The notes under the pieces: model-generated
The model's database searches: none
What the model saw: only the letters and a program-made list of their open reading frames with translations
Told to the model about the DNA's origin: nothing
In this document: in pieces, positions 19,196 through 28,136 of the stretch
Layout: each line of letters starts with the position of its first letter
Position numbering within the stretch: the stretch's first letter is position 1
Made by a program: the position numbers and the translations under genes
Assembly (NCBI GenBank): GCA_964395715.1
Contig: CAYNAU010000004.1
Location: 124,001-188,000, forward strand
Length of the DNA: 64,000 nucleotides
Direction: 5' to 3'
From: Porticoccus sp964395715
Lineage (GTDB): Bacteria; Pseudomonadota; Gammaproteobacteria; Pseudomonadales; Porticoccaceae

Positions 19196-20044
19196 ACTTT
19201 CGCCCCTTGAAGGCAGCCAGCGCTTCCAGTCGAAGTCACGATCGGCAATAACATAAAAACTCGGGTTCAGCAGGGAAGGTTTCCTGTTATACCGCAACGG
19301 CTCGAAGCCGGTATCCACAAACAGCCCTCCTGCCGCTTCAACCACCGCCTGCCCCGCCGCCGTATCCCACTCCGAGGTAGGCCAAAAATGGGCGCACAGG
19401 TCAGCCTTCCCTTCTGCAACAAGGCAATGCTTGAGAGAGCTACCTACTGGTTTCACTTCAGCTTTTCCAAAATGAGCGGTCAATGCTTCACCCAATTGGG
19501 AAACCCGCTCCGCACCATGGCGGCGACTGGCCACCAATGTCAGCATCTCCCCAGATTCATCAAGGGAGTTCATGGTTCGCACCTTTATTGGGAGCGACCT
19601 GCCAGACTCATAGCGAAAAGCACCGCTGCCTACTAGACCGCCATAACCCACGCCCGATACTGGCACATACACAACACCGAGGACGGGACGCCCATGGGAA
19701 ATCAGGGCAATATTGACGGTAAACTCACCATTGCCGGCTAGAAACTCTCGGGTGCCATCCAAGGGGTCAACCAGCCAGTAATGTGCCCAAGTAGCACGCA
19801 CGTCATAAGACGGAATTTCTGTCTCTTCGGAAAGAACCGGCACATCCAACAACAAGGGCAACTGTGTCTGCAGAAGGCTATCTGCAGCCCTGTCGGCCTC
19901 AGTGACCGGCGAACTATCCTCTTTTGTATCGATTTTCAATCTGCGCACGTCGGTATAAAAAGGCATGATGATTTCACCAGCCGACACAGCTACCGACATG
20001 ACCTGGTTCAACAGGGCGTTATCCAGAGAGAGGTCCGTTTTCAT
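19187..20044 (-). CDS. cysQ: 3'(2'),5'-bisphosphate nucleotidase CysQ
   Basis: Hydrolyses 3'-phosphoadenosine 5'-phosphate, the by-product of sulfate assimilation, to AMP. The inositol monophosphatase fold is recognised by the metal-binding motif DPLDGTREFLAGNGEFTVN and the C-terminal WDTAAGQAVVEAAGG. At 285 residues it is of ordinary length. It begins 4 bases after nudE ends, so nudE-cysQ form a two-gene operon on the minus strand, as in Pseudomonas. Confidence 0.93.
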   Translation of the reverse strand: MKTDLSLDNALLNQVMSVAVSAGEIIMPFYTDVRRLKIDTKEDSSPVTEADRAADSLLQTQLPLLLDVPVLSEETEIPSYDVRATWAHYWLVDPLDGTREFLAGNGEFTVNIALISHGRPVLGVVYVPVSGVGYGGLVGSGAFRYESGRSLPIKVRTMNSLDESGEMLTLVASRRHGAERVSQLGEALTAHFGKAEVKPVGSSLKHCLVAEGKADLCAHFWPTSEWDTAAGQAVVEAAGGLFVDTGFEPLRYNRKPSLLNPSFYVIADRDFDWKRWLPSRGESLE

Positions 20045-20048
20045 AGCA

Positions 20049-20630
20049 CTACGCCGGCGCCCTCCCTCTGCGAGCTGTCAGCAAATCCCTGACCATATAC
20101 AGTGCTGCCAAAGCCCGGCCTTCATTGACGTCATTTCGCTCGGCCAGTGCTTGCAGGTCTTTGATCGGCCAGGGAACAACCTCGATGGGTTCGGGTTCAT
20201 CCCCAGGCAGGCTTTTTTTATACAGCTCTTCCGCCAACACCACCTGTATATCGTGCTCCATATAGGCTGGCGACAAGGTCAGACATTTGATCAACTCAAG
20301 ACGACGGGCACCAAAGCCCACCTCTTCCATCAACTCCCGGTTAGCTGCCTCAAGGGGGCTTTCGCCTTCGTCTATTGCGCCTTTGGGCAGCGATAGATGG
20401 TAATCCTCGATACCAGCACCATATTCCCGGACTAGCAGAACAGTTTCAGCATCCAGCATGGGCACCATCAACACGGCACCTCGACCGGGGCGCATCAAAC
20501 GCTCATAGGTTCTACGCTCTTTATTAGTAAACTCCAGTTGCATCTGCTCCACACGAAACAGGGCTGTCTCAGCCAAGGGCTGGCGCTTCAATATCCGGGG
20601 TTTTGTGGGCATACTGGAATTATCACTCAT
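20049..20630 (-). CDS. nudE: ADP-ribose/NADH-type Nudix hydrolase NudE
   Basis: Hydrolyses ADP-sugars and NADH-type dinucleotides, releasing AMP. The Nudix box is complete (GAIDEGESPLEAANREL, then MEEVGFG), about two-thirds along the 193 residues. An N-terminal beta region resembles E. coli NudE. The gene faces away from yrfG with only 21 bases between starts, so their promoters must overlap or lie within each other's coding region. Confidence 0.9.
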   Translation of the reverse strand: MSDNSSMPTKPRILKRQPLAETALFRVEQMQLEFTNKERRTYERLMRPGRGAVLMVPMLDAETVLLVREYGAGIEDYHLSLPKGAIDEGESPLEAANRELMEEVGFGARRLELIKCLTLSPAYMEHDIQVVLAEELYKKSLPGDEPEPIEVVPWPIKDLQALAERNDVNEGRALAALYMVRDLLTARRGRAPA

Positions 20631-20651
20631 CTGCGGCGTTTCATTATAACT

Positions 20652-21311
20652 GTGAAGATTGACTGGACTAACATTGATACGGTGCTGCTGGATATGGACG
20701 GCACCCTGCTGGACCTACATTTTGACAACTATTTCTGGTTGACTCACTTGCCCCAGCGCTATGCCGAACACCACGGCATTTGCCCCGACAAGGCCACCCG
20801 CGACCTGCACAATCGCTTTAATGAAAAGCGCGGCACCCTGGATTGGTACTGTCTGGAATTCTGGTCAAAAGAGCTCGCCATCAATATCCGTGAGCTGAAA
20901 GAGGAAGTCGAGCACCTCATCGTTGAACGGCCCTTCGTTCAGGAATTCCTGAACCAACTGGGAGAAGATGGCAGGCAGCGGGTGCTTATCACCAATGCCC
21001 ACCCTCAAAGCCTGGAACTGAAACTCTCCCTGACCGGCATTGGGCCATTACTCGACCACATCTACACCTCTCATCAGTTTGGCCATCCTAAAGAATCCCC
21101 CGACTTCTGGCATGCCCTTAAACAGCAGCAACATTTTAACCCACAGAGAACGCTCTTTATCGATGACTCACTGGAAGTACTCAAGGCTGCAAAAAACTAC
21201 GGCATCGCCCATCTACTGGGTATCAGCCAGCCGGACAGCAAACAGCAGGTGCGTCAGATCAACGGCTTTCCCAGCATCCAACATTTTAATGAGATTCTCC
21301 CCCATGGCTGA
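20652..21311 (+). CDS. yrfG: GMP/IMP nucleotidase, HAD family (YrfG)
   Basis: A HAD-superfamily phosphatase acting on purine 5'-monophosphates in E. coli. The first HAD motif (DMDGTLLDLHFDNYFW) is near residue 13, motif II is in VLITNAHP, and motif IV in FIDDSLEVLKAA. The start chosen is GTG 20652 because homology with YrfG begins there; the frame is open 38 codons further upstream, but that stretch is antisense to nudE. No clear Shine-Dalgarno is visible, which leaves the start uncertain. It is the first gene of a plus-strand run with hslR and the DUF4124 gene. Confidence 0.9.
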   Translation: MKIDWTNIDTVLLDMDGTLLDLHFDNYFWLTHLPQRYAEHHGICPDKATRDLHNRFNEKRGTLDWYCLEFWSKELAINIRELKEEVEHLIVERPFVQEFLNQLGEDGRQRVLITNAHPQSLELKLSLTGIGPLLDHIYTSHQFGHPKESPDFWHALKQQQHFNPQRTLFIDDSLEVLKAAKNYGIAHLLGISQPDSKQQVRQINGFPSIQHFNEILPHG

Positions 21312-21702
21312 CCAGACCCAGGACAAAGTCCGCCTGGATAAATGGCTTTGGGCTGCACGCTTTTTCAAAACGCGGGCCCTGGCAAAAACGGCCATTGAGG
21401 GCGGCAAGGTGCACATAGACGGTCAACGTGCCAAGCCCAGCAAAGAAGTGTCAGTGGGTATACAACTGGTCATCCGTCAGGGTTGGGATGAAAAAACTGT
21501 GGTGATCGAAAATCTTTCAGAGCAGCGACGAGGCGCCAGCGAGGCTGCACAACTCTACCGGGAAACCGAAGACAGCATTGCACAGCGTGAAAAAAGGGCG
21601 GAGGAACGCAAAGCAGCCAGTCTCGCCAGGCCATCCCTGGATCACCGTCCCAGTAAAAAAGAACGCCGGCAGATTCATCGTTTCAAGGAGCAGAACCTAT
21701 GA
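21304..21702 (+). CDS. hslR: Heat shock protein 15, ribosome-associated RNA-binding protein
   Basis: Hsp15 binds stalled 50S subunits carrying peptidyl-tRNA and helps recycle them. The S4 RNA-binding domain is at the N-terminus (VRLDKWLWAARFFKTRALA, residues about 9-27), followed by a basic tail. It has 132 residues, the usual length. ATG 21304 overlaps the yrfG stop by 8 bases. The frame is open well upstream, but only from this ATG does the product match the family. Confidence 0.94.
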   Translation: MADQTQDKVRLDKWLWAARFFKTRALAKTAIEGGKVHIDGQRAKPSKEVSVGIQLVIRQGWDEKTVVIENLSEQRRGASEAAQLYRETEDSIAQREKRAEERKAASLARPSLDHRPSKKERRQIHRFKEQNL

Positions 21703-22139
21703 TCCGCACAATACTTTGCACTTTATGGCTGACCTTGCCTCTGGTGGCTTTCGGGGAGATATATCAGTGGAAAGATGCCGATGGAAAAATCCATTACTCC
21801 GACAAACCTCCGGAGGACGAAACGGCAAGCCAGAACATATCCAGTCAGCTACGTCCACTCAACAGTGACTCCAGCACCTCGGAAACGGACAAATTAAAAC
21901 AGGTTTTCGCCGGTGAAACCCCGGAAGAAAAAAACTACCGGCTGAGACAGCAGGCCGAACAACAGCAGCAGAAATCAAGCCGACAGCAAGCCTGCCAACA
22001 GGCAAAAAACCAACTTTCGGTGTTGCGCGGTCGGGTTGCCTTTATCGATAAGGATGGCAAGGAGCTCATTGTCACCGAGGAAGAACGGCAGCAGCGAGCA
22101 GACAAACTGGCACGGGAAATCGACAAGTACTGTTCCTGA
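21699..22139 (+). CDS. DUF4124 domain-containing exported protein
   Basis: The ATG overlaps the hslR stop (ATGA). A signal peptide (MIRTILCTLWLTLPLVAFG) is followed by the DUF4124 motif IYQWKDADGKIHYSDKPP. The second half is a glutamine-rich, probably coiled segment (about 75-100). Two cysteines occur near residue 98 and at the C-terminus. DUF4124 proteins are common envelope proteins without an assigned function. Its insertion between hslR and hslO differs from the E. coli order, where these two are adjacent. Confidence 0.85.
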   Translation: MIRTILCTLWLTLPLVAFGEIYQWKDADGKIHYSDKPPEDETASQNISSQLRPLNSDSSTSETDKLKQVFAGETPEEKNYRLRQQAEQQQQKSSRQQACQQAKNQLSVLRGRVAFIDKDGKELIVTEEERQQRADKLAREIDKYCS

Positions 22140-22227
22140 CCTCCCTGCTAAAAGCGGAATGCTTTCGGCCTCTGGACAAAACCGCCAAACACCTCTACAT
22201 TCGCCGCCCTTTTATGGAGGCCAAAGC

Positions 22228-23118
22228 ATGAGTCATGCCGATCAGCTACAACGCTTTATCTTCGAGCATTCCGATATTCGCGGCGAAATATTGACTCTGC
22301 AAGACAGTTATCAGCATGTGCTCTCTAACGCCGATTATCCGGCGCCGGTAAGGCAGCTGCTGGGGGAGTTTATGGCTGCCGTCGGACTGCTTAGCGCCAC
22401 CCTGAAATTTGATGGGGTCCTGACACTTCAGGCCCAGGGCAGCGGACCGCTGTCAACCATCATGGCTGACTGCACCCGCCACCATCACCTTCGGGCCATT
22501 GCCCGGTTTGATCACGAATATCAGTACAAAGAAACACTGGCCCTGCAAGACCTGATCGGAACCGGCACCCTCAGCCTGACCATTACCCCCAACCAGGGAG
22601 AGCGCTATCAGGGCATCGTTCCACTGGAAGCTGACAGCCTGTCCGCTTGTCTCGAAGACTATTTTTATCAGTCCGAACAGCTCACCACCCGCATCTGGCT
22701 TAGTGCCGAGGCGCAAACTGAAACACCCCGCGCGGCAGGTCTGTTAATTCAGGCTCTCCCCCATCAGAAAGAAGCCGACCCTGAGGCCAACAAACAGCTC
22801 TGGGAGCATGTGAGCCAGCTGGCCGCAACCGTTACCCCGCAGGAGCAACTGAACCTGGAACACAGCGAGCTGCTCTATCGCCTCTTTCACCAGGACGAAC
22901 TGCGCCTCTTTGACCCCAGTCCCGTGCAGTTTGCCTGCAGCTGTTCCGAGGAAAGAATTTCACAGGCTTTGTATTCGCTGGGGAAAAAAGAGTTGCAGGG
23001 CATTCTGGATGAGCAGGGTGTTATCGACATCAATTGCGAGTTCTGTCACCAGCACTACGGCTTCCATCAGGCGGATGTCGACCGCTTGTTCGACGAAAGT
23101 CCACCAACACTCCACTAG
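22228..23118 (+). CDS. hslO: Hsp33 redox-regulated chaperone
   Basis: A cytoplasmic holdase chaperone activated by oxidation. The zinc-binding switch is near the C-terminus: CxC in ACSCSEERI and CxxC in CEFCHQHYGF, all four cysteines present. The 296 residues match the family. ATG 22228 has TGGAGG 7 bases upstream. The frame is open further upstream but overlaps the DUF4124 gene there. A hairpin with a U-tract follows the gene. Confidence 0.96.
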   Translation: MSHADQLQRFIFEHSDIRGEILTLQDSYQHVLSNADYPAPVRQLLGEFMAAVGLLSATLKFDGVLTLQAQGSGPLSTIMADCTRHHHLRAIARFDHEYQYKETLALQDLIGTGTLSLTITPNQGERYQGIVPLEADSLSACLEDYFYQSEQLTTRIWLSAEAQTETPRAAGLLIQALPHQKEADPEANKQLWEHVSQLAATVTPQEQLNLEHSELLYRLFHQDELRLFDPSPVQFACSCSEERISQALYSLGKKELQGILDEQGVIDINCEFCHQHYGFHQADVDRLFDESPPTLH

Positions 23119-23147
23119 TCCATTTTTTTCTGGCATAATTGCCGACC

Positions 23148-23171
23148 TTTTTAGCCCGGCAGGGCTTTTTA
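23148..23171 (+). terminator. Terminator-like hairpin between hslO and pckA
   Basis: A stem AGCCC/GGGCT with a four-base loop (23153-23166) is followed by a run of T. It may end hslO transcription. An extended -10-like TGGCATAAT lies just upstream at 23131-23139, so the same hairpin could lie at the start of the pckA transcript. Confidence 0.5.
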
Positions 23172-23204
23172 ACCGACCTGAACTTACCCAACAGGACCAA
23201 ACTG

Positions 23205-24764
23205 ATGACGCAAATCGAAGATTCTGCAGTGAATGTTTACACAGATCTGTGCGAGGCTGAACTGATTGAGCTGGCGCTTCAACGCGGTGAGGGGCACCTC
23301 ACAGACACTGGCGCACTGCTTTCAGTCACCGGCAACCGAACTGGACGTTCACCCGCAGACCGGTTCATTGCAGAAGAACCTAGCAGCCAGGATGATATCA
23401 ACTGGGGCTCCGTCAACCGCCCCATCTCCCTTGAAAAATTCAACGCCCTTTGGGAGCGCGTTGAAGCCCACCTGGCAGACCGCGACCGCTTTGTTTCTCA
23501 CCTCCATGTTGGTCAGGATTCCGAACATTACCTGCCGGTAAAAGTGACCACTGAAACGGCCTGGCACAACCTTTTTGGCCGCAATATGTTTATTCGCCCG
23601 GAGCGCTACAACCCCTCGAACAAGGAGCAGTGGAAAATTCTCCACGCTGCCAATTTCGTCTGCGACCCCGAGCGCGACGGCACCAACAGCGAAGCTGTGG
23701 GCATCATTAACTTTGGTCAGCGCAAGGTGCTTATCGCCGGATTGAAATACGCCGGCGAAATGAAAAAGGCAATGTTCTCGGTACAGAACTTCCTGTTGCC
23801 TGAAAAAGATGTCATGCCCATGCACTGCGCCGCCAACGTCGGCAAAGATGGCGATGTCTGCCTGTTCTTTGGCCTCTCTGGCACCGGCAAAACCACCCTT
23901 TCTGCTGACCCGAACCGCTTCCTGATCGGCGATGACGAACATGGCTGGTCGAAAGGTTCTGTATTCAATATGGAAGGCGGTTGCTACGCGAAGACTATCA
24001 ATCTCAGCAAGAAAAACGAGCCGGTCATCTGGGATGCCATTCGTTTTGGCGCGATTGTGGAAAACGTTGTCACCGACGAAAAACGCACCGCAGATTACGA
24101 CGACACCAGCCTGACCGAAAACGGTCGCTGCAGCTACCCACTGGAACATGTGGAAATGCGCTGTGAAGAAAACCGTGCCGGCGAACCCAAAAACGTCATC
24201 TTCCTCACCTGTGACGTCTCCGGCGTGTTGCCTCCGGTATCCATTCTGTCAAAAGAAGCCGCGGCCTATCACTTCCTGAGTGGTTATACCGCTCGTGTCG
24301 GATCAACCGAGATGGGTGGCGCAGCAGGCATTCAGCCAACCTTCTCCACCTGCTTTGGCGCGCCCTTTATGCCCAGACCAGCCAATGTCTACGCTGAACT
24401 GCTGATGAAACGCATTGAGGATTTTGGCAGCCGAGTATATCTGGTCAACACCGGCTGGACTGGCGGCTCGGGCGCAGCCGGCGGCACCGGTTCACGCTTC
24501 CCCATTCCTGTCACCCGCGGCATTATTGCTGCCATTCAAAATGGTGACCTGGAAAATGTGGAAACCGTAAAACTGCCCATCATTAATCTGGAAATCCCCA
24601 CTACGGTTCCCGGTGTGGACAGCAGCTACCTGAATCCCCGCGAAACCTGGGCAGATAAAACAGCCTATGACGAGCAGGCTACCAAACTAGCCAGCCTGTT
24701 TGTTGAGAACATCAAACGCTTCGATGTCACTGACAGCGTGTTGAGTGCAGGCCCGCAAATCTGA
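23205..24764 (+). CDS. pckA: Phosphoenolpyruvate carboxykinase (ATP)
   Basis: Makes phosphoenolpyruvate from oxaloacetate with ATP, the entry step of gluconeogenesis. The kinase P-loop GLSGTGKTTLS lies near residue 226, and the PEPCK-specific FLIGDDEHGW metal site follows. The 519 residues match bacterial ATP-type enzymes. ATG 23205 is chosen since homology begins there and AGGA lies 8 bases upstream; the frame is open 22 codons upstream without homology. A strong bidirectional terminator follows. Confidence 0.96.
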   Translation: MTQIEDSAVNVYTDLCEAELIELALQRGEGHLTDTGALLSVTGNRTGRSPADRFIAEEPSSQDDINWGSVNRPISLEKFNALWERVEAHLADRDRFVSHLHVGQDSEHYLPVKVTTETAWHNLFGRNMFIRPERYNPSNKEQWKILHAANFVCDPERDGTNSEAVGIINFGQRKVLIAGLKYAGEMKKAMFSVQNFLLPEKDVMPMHCAANVGKDGDVCLFFGLSGTGKTTLSADPNRFLIGDDEHGWSKGSVFNMEGGCYAKTINLSKKNEPVIWDAIRFGAIVENVVTDEKRTADYDDTSLTENGRCSYPLEHVEMRCEENRAGEPKNVIFLTCDVSGVLPPVSILSKEAAAYHFLSGYTARVGSTEMGGAAGIQPTFSTCFGAPFMPRPANVYAELLMKRIEDFGSRVYLVNTGWTGGSGAAGGTGSRFPIPVTRGIIAAIQNGDLENVETVKLPIINLEIPTTVPGVDSSYLNPRETWADKTAYDEQATKLASLFVENIKRFDVTDSVLSAGPQI

Positions 24765-24777
24765 CACCGTCTCATAT

Positions 24778-24808
24778 AAAAAAGGACGCCAATTGGCGTC
24801 CTTTTTTA
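24778..24808. terminator. Bidirectional intrinsic terminator of pckA and hemY
   Basis: A stem of about ten pairs (AGGACGCC/GGCGTCCT core) with loop AATT is flanked by A-run and T-run, so it can work on both strands. It sits between the convergent pckA and hemY genes. Confidence 0.93.
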
Positions 24809-24829
24809 TTTACCGAAAAACACCGACAC

Positions 24830-26050
24830 TTAGTTTACGGTTGACAGCCCCGTGCTAAGAGTTAATCCCTGCTGGTAATAGCGGGCACTTTTCTCGTGCT
24901 CGCCCAGCTGTGCCATCAATTTGGCAAGTTCTGCGTACGCTTCAGGCTGAGCCCTGAATGCCAGGGAGCTTTCCAGGTAGTCGCGGGCTTTGCCCCACAA
25001 CTGATTTTTCATACTCAGTCTACCCAGAGCCAGCATTAACACAGGATCATTGGGCCGTTCCCTCAGCCAGGCTTCCGCCACCAGCAACTGCCTTTTTACA
25101 TCACTGCCATCTACCAGACCGTATAGTCTGACCAGGCGTTCATCCCAGGAAGCTTTCAGTGCCTTGCGCAACAGGGTTTCAACCTGAGCCTGTTCTCCCA
25201 ACTGCACCAGACTTTCAATGTAAGCCTCCTGCACACGCACGTCTGCGCGCATATCCCGGGACAGATCCTGCCAGAACCGGGTCAGGTTCTGCATGTCTTC
25301 AGGGGTTCCACTCTCCTTCGCCTGTGCCGCAAGCTGCAGTATTAACGCCCGGAAAACATCAACAGAGAGTTTCTCCAGGCCCTGCTTGTCATACACCTTG
25401 TAGCGACGCAGATCAGGTAACAGCTTTTCCAGATTTTTCCAATCGCCCAAACCCTGATAGGCACTGACCAGCATCCGCAGCACCAGGGGATGATCAGGTG
25501 CCTTGGAATACAACCTCCGGAGGATCGCCAATGCCTCTTCAAAGTGCTGGTCTCGCAAATGCATCCGCGCCTGTGCCAGCCCGATTGCCAGTTCACCACC
25601 GGCGTCACTTTCTTCAGCCATGACCAGCAGTCGGTTGGCCTCATCCTGGTCACCCAATTCATAGGCACAATTTGCCGCTGCCAAATAATTTAACAACGGC
25701 ATATCGGCATGCTTGGCGGAACGCATCAGGTTTCGCCGGGCCTGGTCCCAACGGCCCTCAATAAATTGCAACAGTCCACGAGCAGTGCGGTTGCGATGAC
25801 GAGCCCTGCGTCCTGATGCACTCACCTGAACCAGCTTTTTACCAGGCTCGATCATCAGCCTTATCACGTAGGCCAGCGCCCTAAGCGCCGCCCATATTAA
25901 TAGCAACAGAAGCAATAGCGCCCACAGGCTCATCTCAACACTGTAATGACCCAGAGTGATGAGAACATAACCACTGGTTTCACCCAGCTGCCATGCCAGC
26001 AGTCCACCAACCGAAGCGACCACCGCAATCAACAACAGCAATTTTTTCAC
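24830..26050 (-). CDS. hemY: HemY, TPR-containing membrane protein of haem operon
   Basis: Gammaproteobacterial HemY is an inner-membrane protein with TPR repeats; it is not the Bacillus protoporphyrinogen oxidase of the same name. Two membrane helices lie in residues about 5-62, then helical repeats to the end. Its biochemical role in haem synthesis is unproven. The GTG start at 26050 overlaps the hemX stop (GTGA), so the pair is coupled. It has 406 residues and is the last gene of hemC-hemD-hemX-hemY. Confidence 0.93.
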   Translation of the reverse strand: MKKLLLLIAVVASVGGLLAWQLGETSGYVLITLGHYSVEMSLWALLLLLLLIWAALRALAYVIRLMIEPGKKLVQVSASGRRARHRNRTARGLLQFIEGRWDQARRNLMRSAKHADMPLLNYLAAANCAYELGDQDEANRLLVMAEESDAGGELAIGLAQARMHLRDQHFEEALAILRRLYSKAPDHPLVLRMLVSAYQGLGDWKNLEKLLPDLRRYKVYDKQGLEKLSVDVFRALILQLAAQAKESGTPEDMQNLTRFWQDLSRDMRADVRVQEAYIESLVQLGEQAQVETLLRKALKASWDERLVRLYGLVDGSDVKRQLLVAEAWLRERPNDPVLMLALGRLSMKNQLWGKARDYLESSLAFRAQPEAYAELAKLMAQLGEHEKSARYYQQGLTLSTGLSTVN

Positions 26051-27267
26051 TGTTGTGCGCCTCCCGCAGGTTCAACCTCGTGCCGATTATGCCAACTGTC
26101 GATATAGTCACGCAGGGCATCCAGCCCCTCCGAGATATCCGGTCGAACCTGAACCACAGGCTGCTGCTGCAGCCACGTCAATTGTTCGATCAAAGACTGC
26201 GCCGCCAGGTCATTCACCTCAAAGTAATTTTGCGTAAGGGCTATTGCTTCCGCCAGGCTCGCCTCATACACCTGTTGCTGCTCTCCCAGCAATGCCAGCT
26301 GTGATTGTTTGAAAATAACGCCCAGCTGCAGACGCAACAATTTCTCCTGCTCGGGGCTGAGCAATGGGTCAACAGGATTGTCGCGACGGCGCACAACAAC
26401 CAGTTTTTGCGCTTCTGCCAAAACCACACGGCCTGCACGAAGTAACGGCGAATACCAGAGAGATTCCCCCTCGGGTTGCTGCAGTGCTTCCGGTTCTATC
26501 TTCATTGACGCAGGCATCTGCGGTGGTACTACCGTCAGCATTTCTGACTGTTCAGCCAGCACTTTCAGCTTGATGTACAGACCTTCGCGATCCACTTCCG
26601 GCTGACTTTTTAAAGCCACGATATTGCGCGCCAGCGCCTCTCTCACCGGCAGCAATTTAATATCATCCAACTCTCGCAAAATATCATCGGCTGAGAGCAA
26701 CAGCGCCAGGGCATTGTCGCTGTTTCGCTCTGTCAGCAATCGCTGATTACCGAGACGCAGCAAGTATTCCGCTTCTGCCAACAGCCAATCTGTTCTTGTA
26801 GTAGTCGCCAGTTCTCGCAGGCGCCGAGCGTGGCTGTTCAGAACTTCCTGCTGCTCTAGAATCTGGGTTTCCAATTGGTCAGCCCGTGCTTCTCGCGCGC
26901 GCTCAACACCCGACAGCTGACTCCGTAACTGAGACAGTTCATCTCTGAGCTCAGCATTTACGTCTACTTCTGGCTGATGCTGCAATAGACTGTGCTGCCC
27001 ATAAAACCACCACCACGTACCCGCAGCGGAAATCAACACGATGAGCAGCAGCCAGAGAATGACTGAGGCTCGACCTTTGTTGGCGGACTTTGGCTCGCTC
27101 GTCGGCTGTTGGGGTTTGGCAGCCGATTCTACGGCCGGAGGTGTGGATACGTCTGGTGTCGACTGCGCTTCAGTCTCTACCTTCTCGGGATTCTCTTGAC
27201 TGCTTGCGCCTTCCGGCTCAGCCATTGATTGATTTTCGTCCGAAGCTTCGGGTTTGTCGTTATTCAC
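26047..27267 (-). CDS. hemX: HemX, putative uroporphyrinogen III methyltransferase-like membrane protein
   Basis: An acidic, proline/serine-rich N-terminal tail (about 1-65) is followed by one membrane helix (about 70-88), a coiled coil (about 100-145) and a helical periplasmic domain. Despite the historical annotation as a methyltransferase, no SAM motif is visible. The GTG start has AGGA 9 bases upstream. It lies 83 bases after hemD. Confidence 0.92.
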   Translation of the reverse strand: MNNDKPEASDENQSMAEPEGASSQENPEKVETEAQSTPDVSTPPAVESAAKPQQPTSEPKSANKGRASVILWLLLIVLISAAGTWWWFYGQHSLLQHQPEVDVNAELRDELSQLRSQLSGVERAREARADQLETQILEQQEVLNSHARRLRELATTTRTDWLLAEAEYLLRLGNQRLLTERNSDNALALLLSADDILRELDDIKLLPVREALARNIVALKSQPEVDREGLYIKLKVLAEQSEMLTVVPPQMPASMKIEPEALQQPEGESLWYSPLLRAGRVVLAEAQKLVVVRRRDNPVDPLLSPEQEKLLRLQLGVIFKQSQLALLGEQQQVYEASLAEAIALTQNYFEVNDLAAQSLIEQLTWLQQQPVVQVRPDISEGLDALRDYIDSWHNRHEVEPAGGAQQ

Positions 27268-27350
27268 TGGCTTTATTCCTGCAAGTGCATTCCATGGTGG
27301 CCATCCACCTCCCCAACAACACGCGTGCCGCGCTAAGCAGCCACCCGGGA

Positions 27351-28136
27351 TTATCCGTGATTACTGTACCATTCAAGAATTGTCGAAACCATGTCATCTG
27401 GCAAGGCTGAATTTGCCTCCAGAATTTTCTGGCATCCAAGGTCTCTCGCCAGGTCCGCCACTCGCTGACCGGGCACAAGCACTGGCAATGCCTGCAGTTG
27501 ATGGCGATTGCCAGATGTGACGCAAGAGAAAAGCTGCTGCAGTAATTCACCACTATGGGCAATCACAATATCAACCTTTTCCTGTTCCAGCAGGTGATTA
27601 ATTTTATCGGCATACCGGGTTGTTCCGCAGCGCCCATAAAGCTCACAGCGATCAACCACCGCACCCCTTTGACGTAACGTCTGCGCCAGCACTTCTCGCC
27701 CACCCTTGCCGGCAAAAATCAGCACCTTTTCACCCAAAACATTTTGCAATGATGGCAATGCAAGCAGCCCCTCGCTATCAGCGCTGCTTTTCGGAGTCTC
27801 TACATCAATCTGATGTTCGCGTAACAGCTCGGCAGTGCTTTGGCCCACGGCATAATATCGCACCCCGTCAGGCAACATTGGCCAATAATTGTCCAGCCAG
27901 TCCAGACCAAATCGCGCCGCATTCTTGCTGATAAAAATGGCGATTTGATAATGATCGAAATCCAGGATCCGGGATTTGATAGCCTGCATTTCAGGCCCGC
28001 TCTCCACAGGGACAATGTCCATCACCGGACAACGGAAGACCTGAGCCCCGATGCCGTTTAGTTTATCGACAAATTCATCATTAGGCTGTTCAGATCTGAC
28101 CAGCAATACGCTCATGGACTGGGGTAAGAGTGGCAT
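27351..28136 (-). CDS. hemD: Uroporphyrinogen-III synthase
   Basis: Cyclises hydroxymethylbilane to uroporphyrinogen III with ring D inversion. The sequence is poorly conserved across the family, but the FISKNAARFGLDWL and YAVGQSTAELL segments and the place after hemC support the call. I chose ATG 28136, which overlaps the hemC stop as TGATG; an ATG at 28115 starts nearer to the conserved VLLVRSEQPN but has no ribosome-binding site. The product has 261 residues. Confidence 0.93.
   Translation of the reverse strand: MPLLPQSMSVLLVRSEQPNDEFVDKLNGIGAQVFRCPVMDIVPVESGPEMQAIKSRILDFDHYQIAIFISKNAARFGLDWLDNYWPMLPDGVRYYAVGQSTAELLREHQIDVETPKSSADSEGLLALPSLQNVLGEKVLIFAGKGGREVLAQTLRQRGAVVDRCELYGRCGTTRYADKINHLLEQEKVDIVIAHSGELLQQLFSCVTSGNRHQLQALPVLVPGQRVADLARDLGCQKILEANSALPDDMVSTILEWYSNHG

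Noticed and set aside
23349..24149. A 266-codon open frame on the minus strand
   Set aside because: It is fully antisense to pckA, has no homology that I can recognise and no ribosome-binding site; it reflects codon bias of the real gene.
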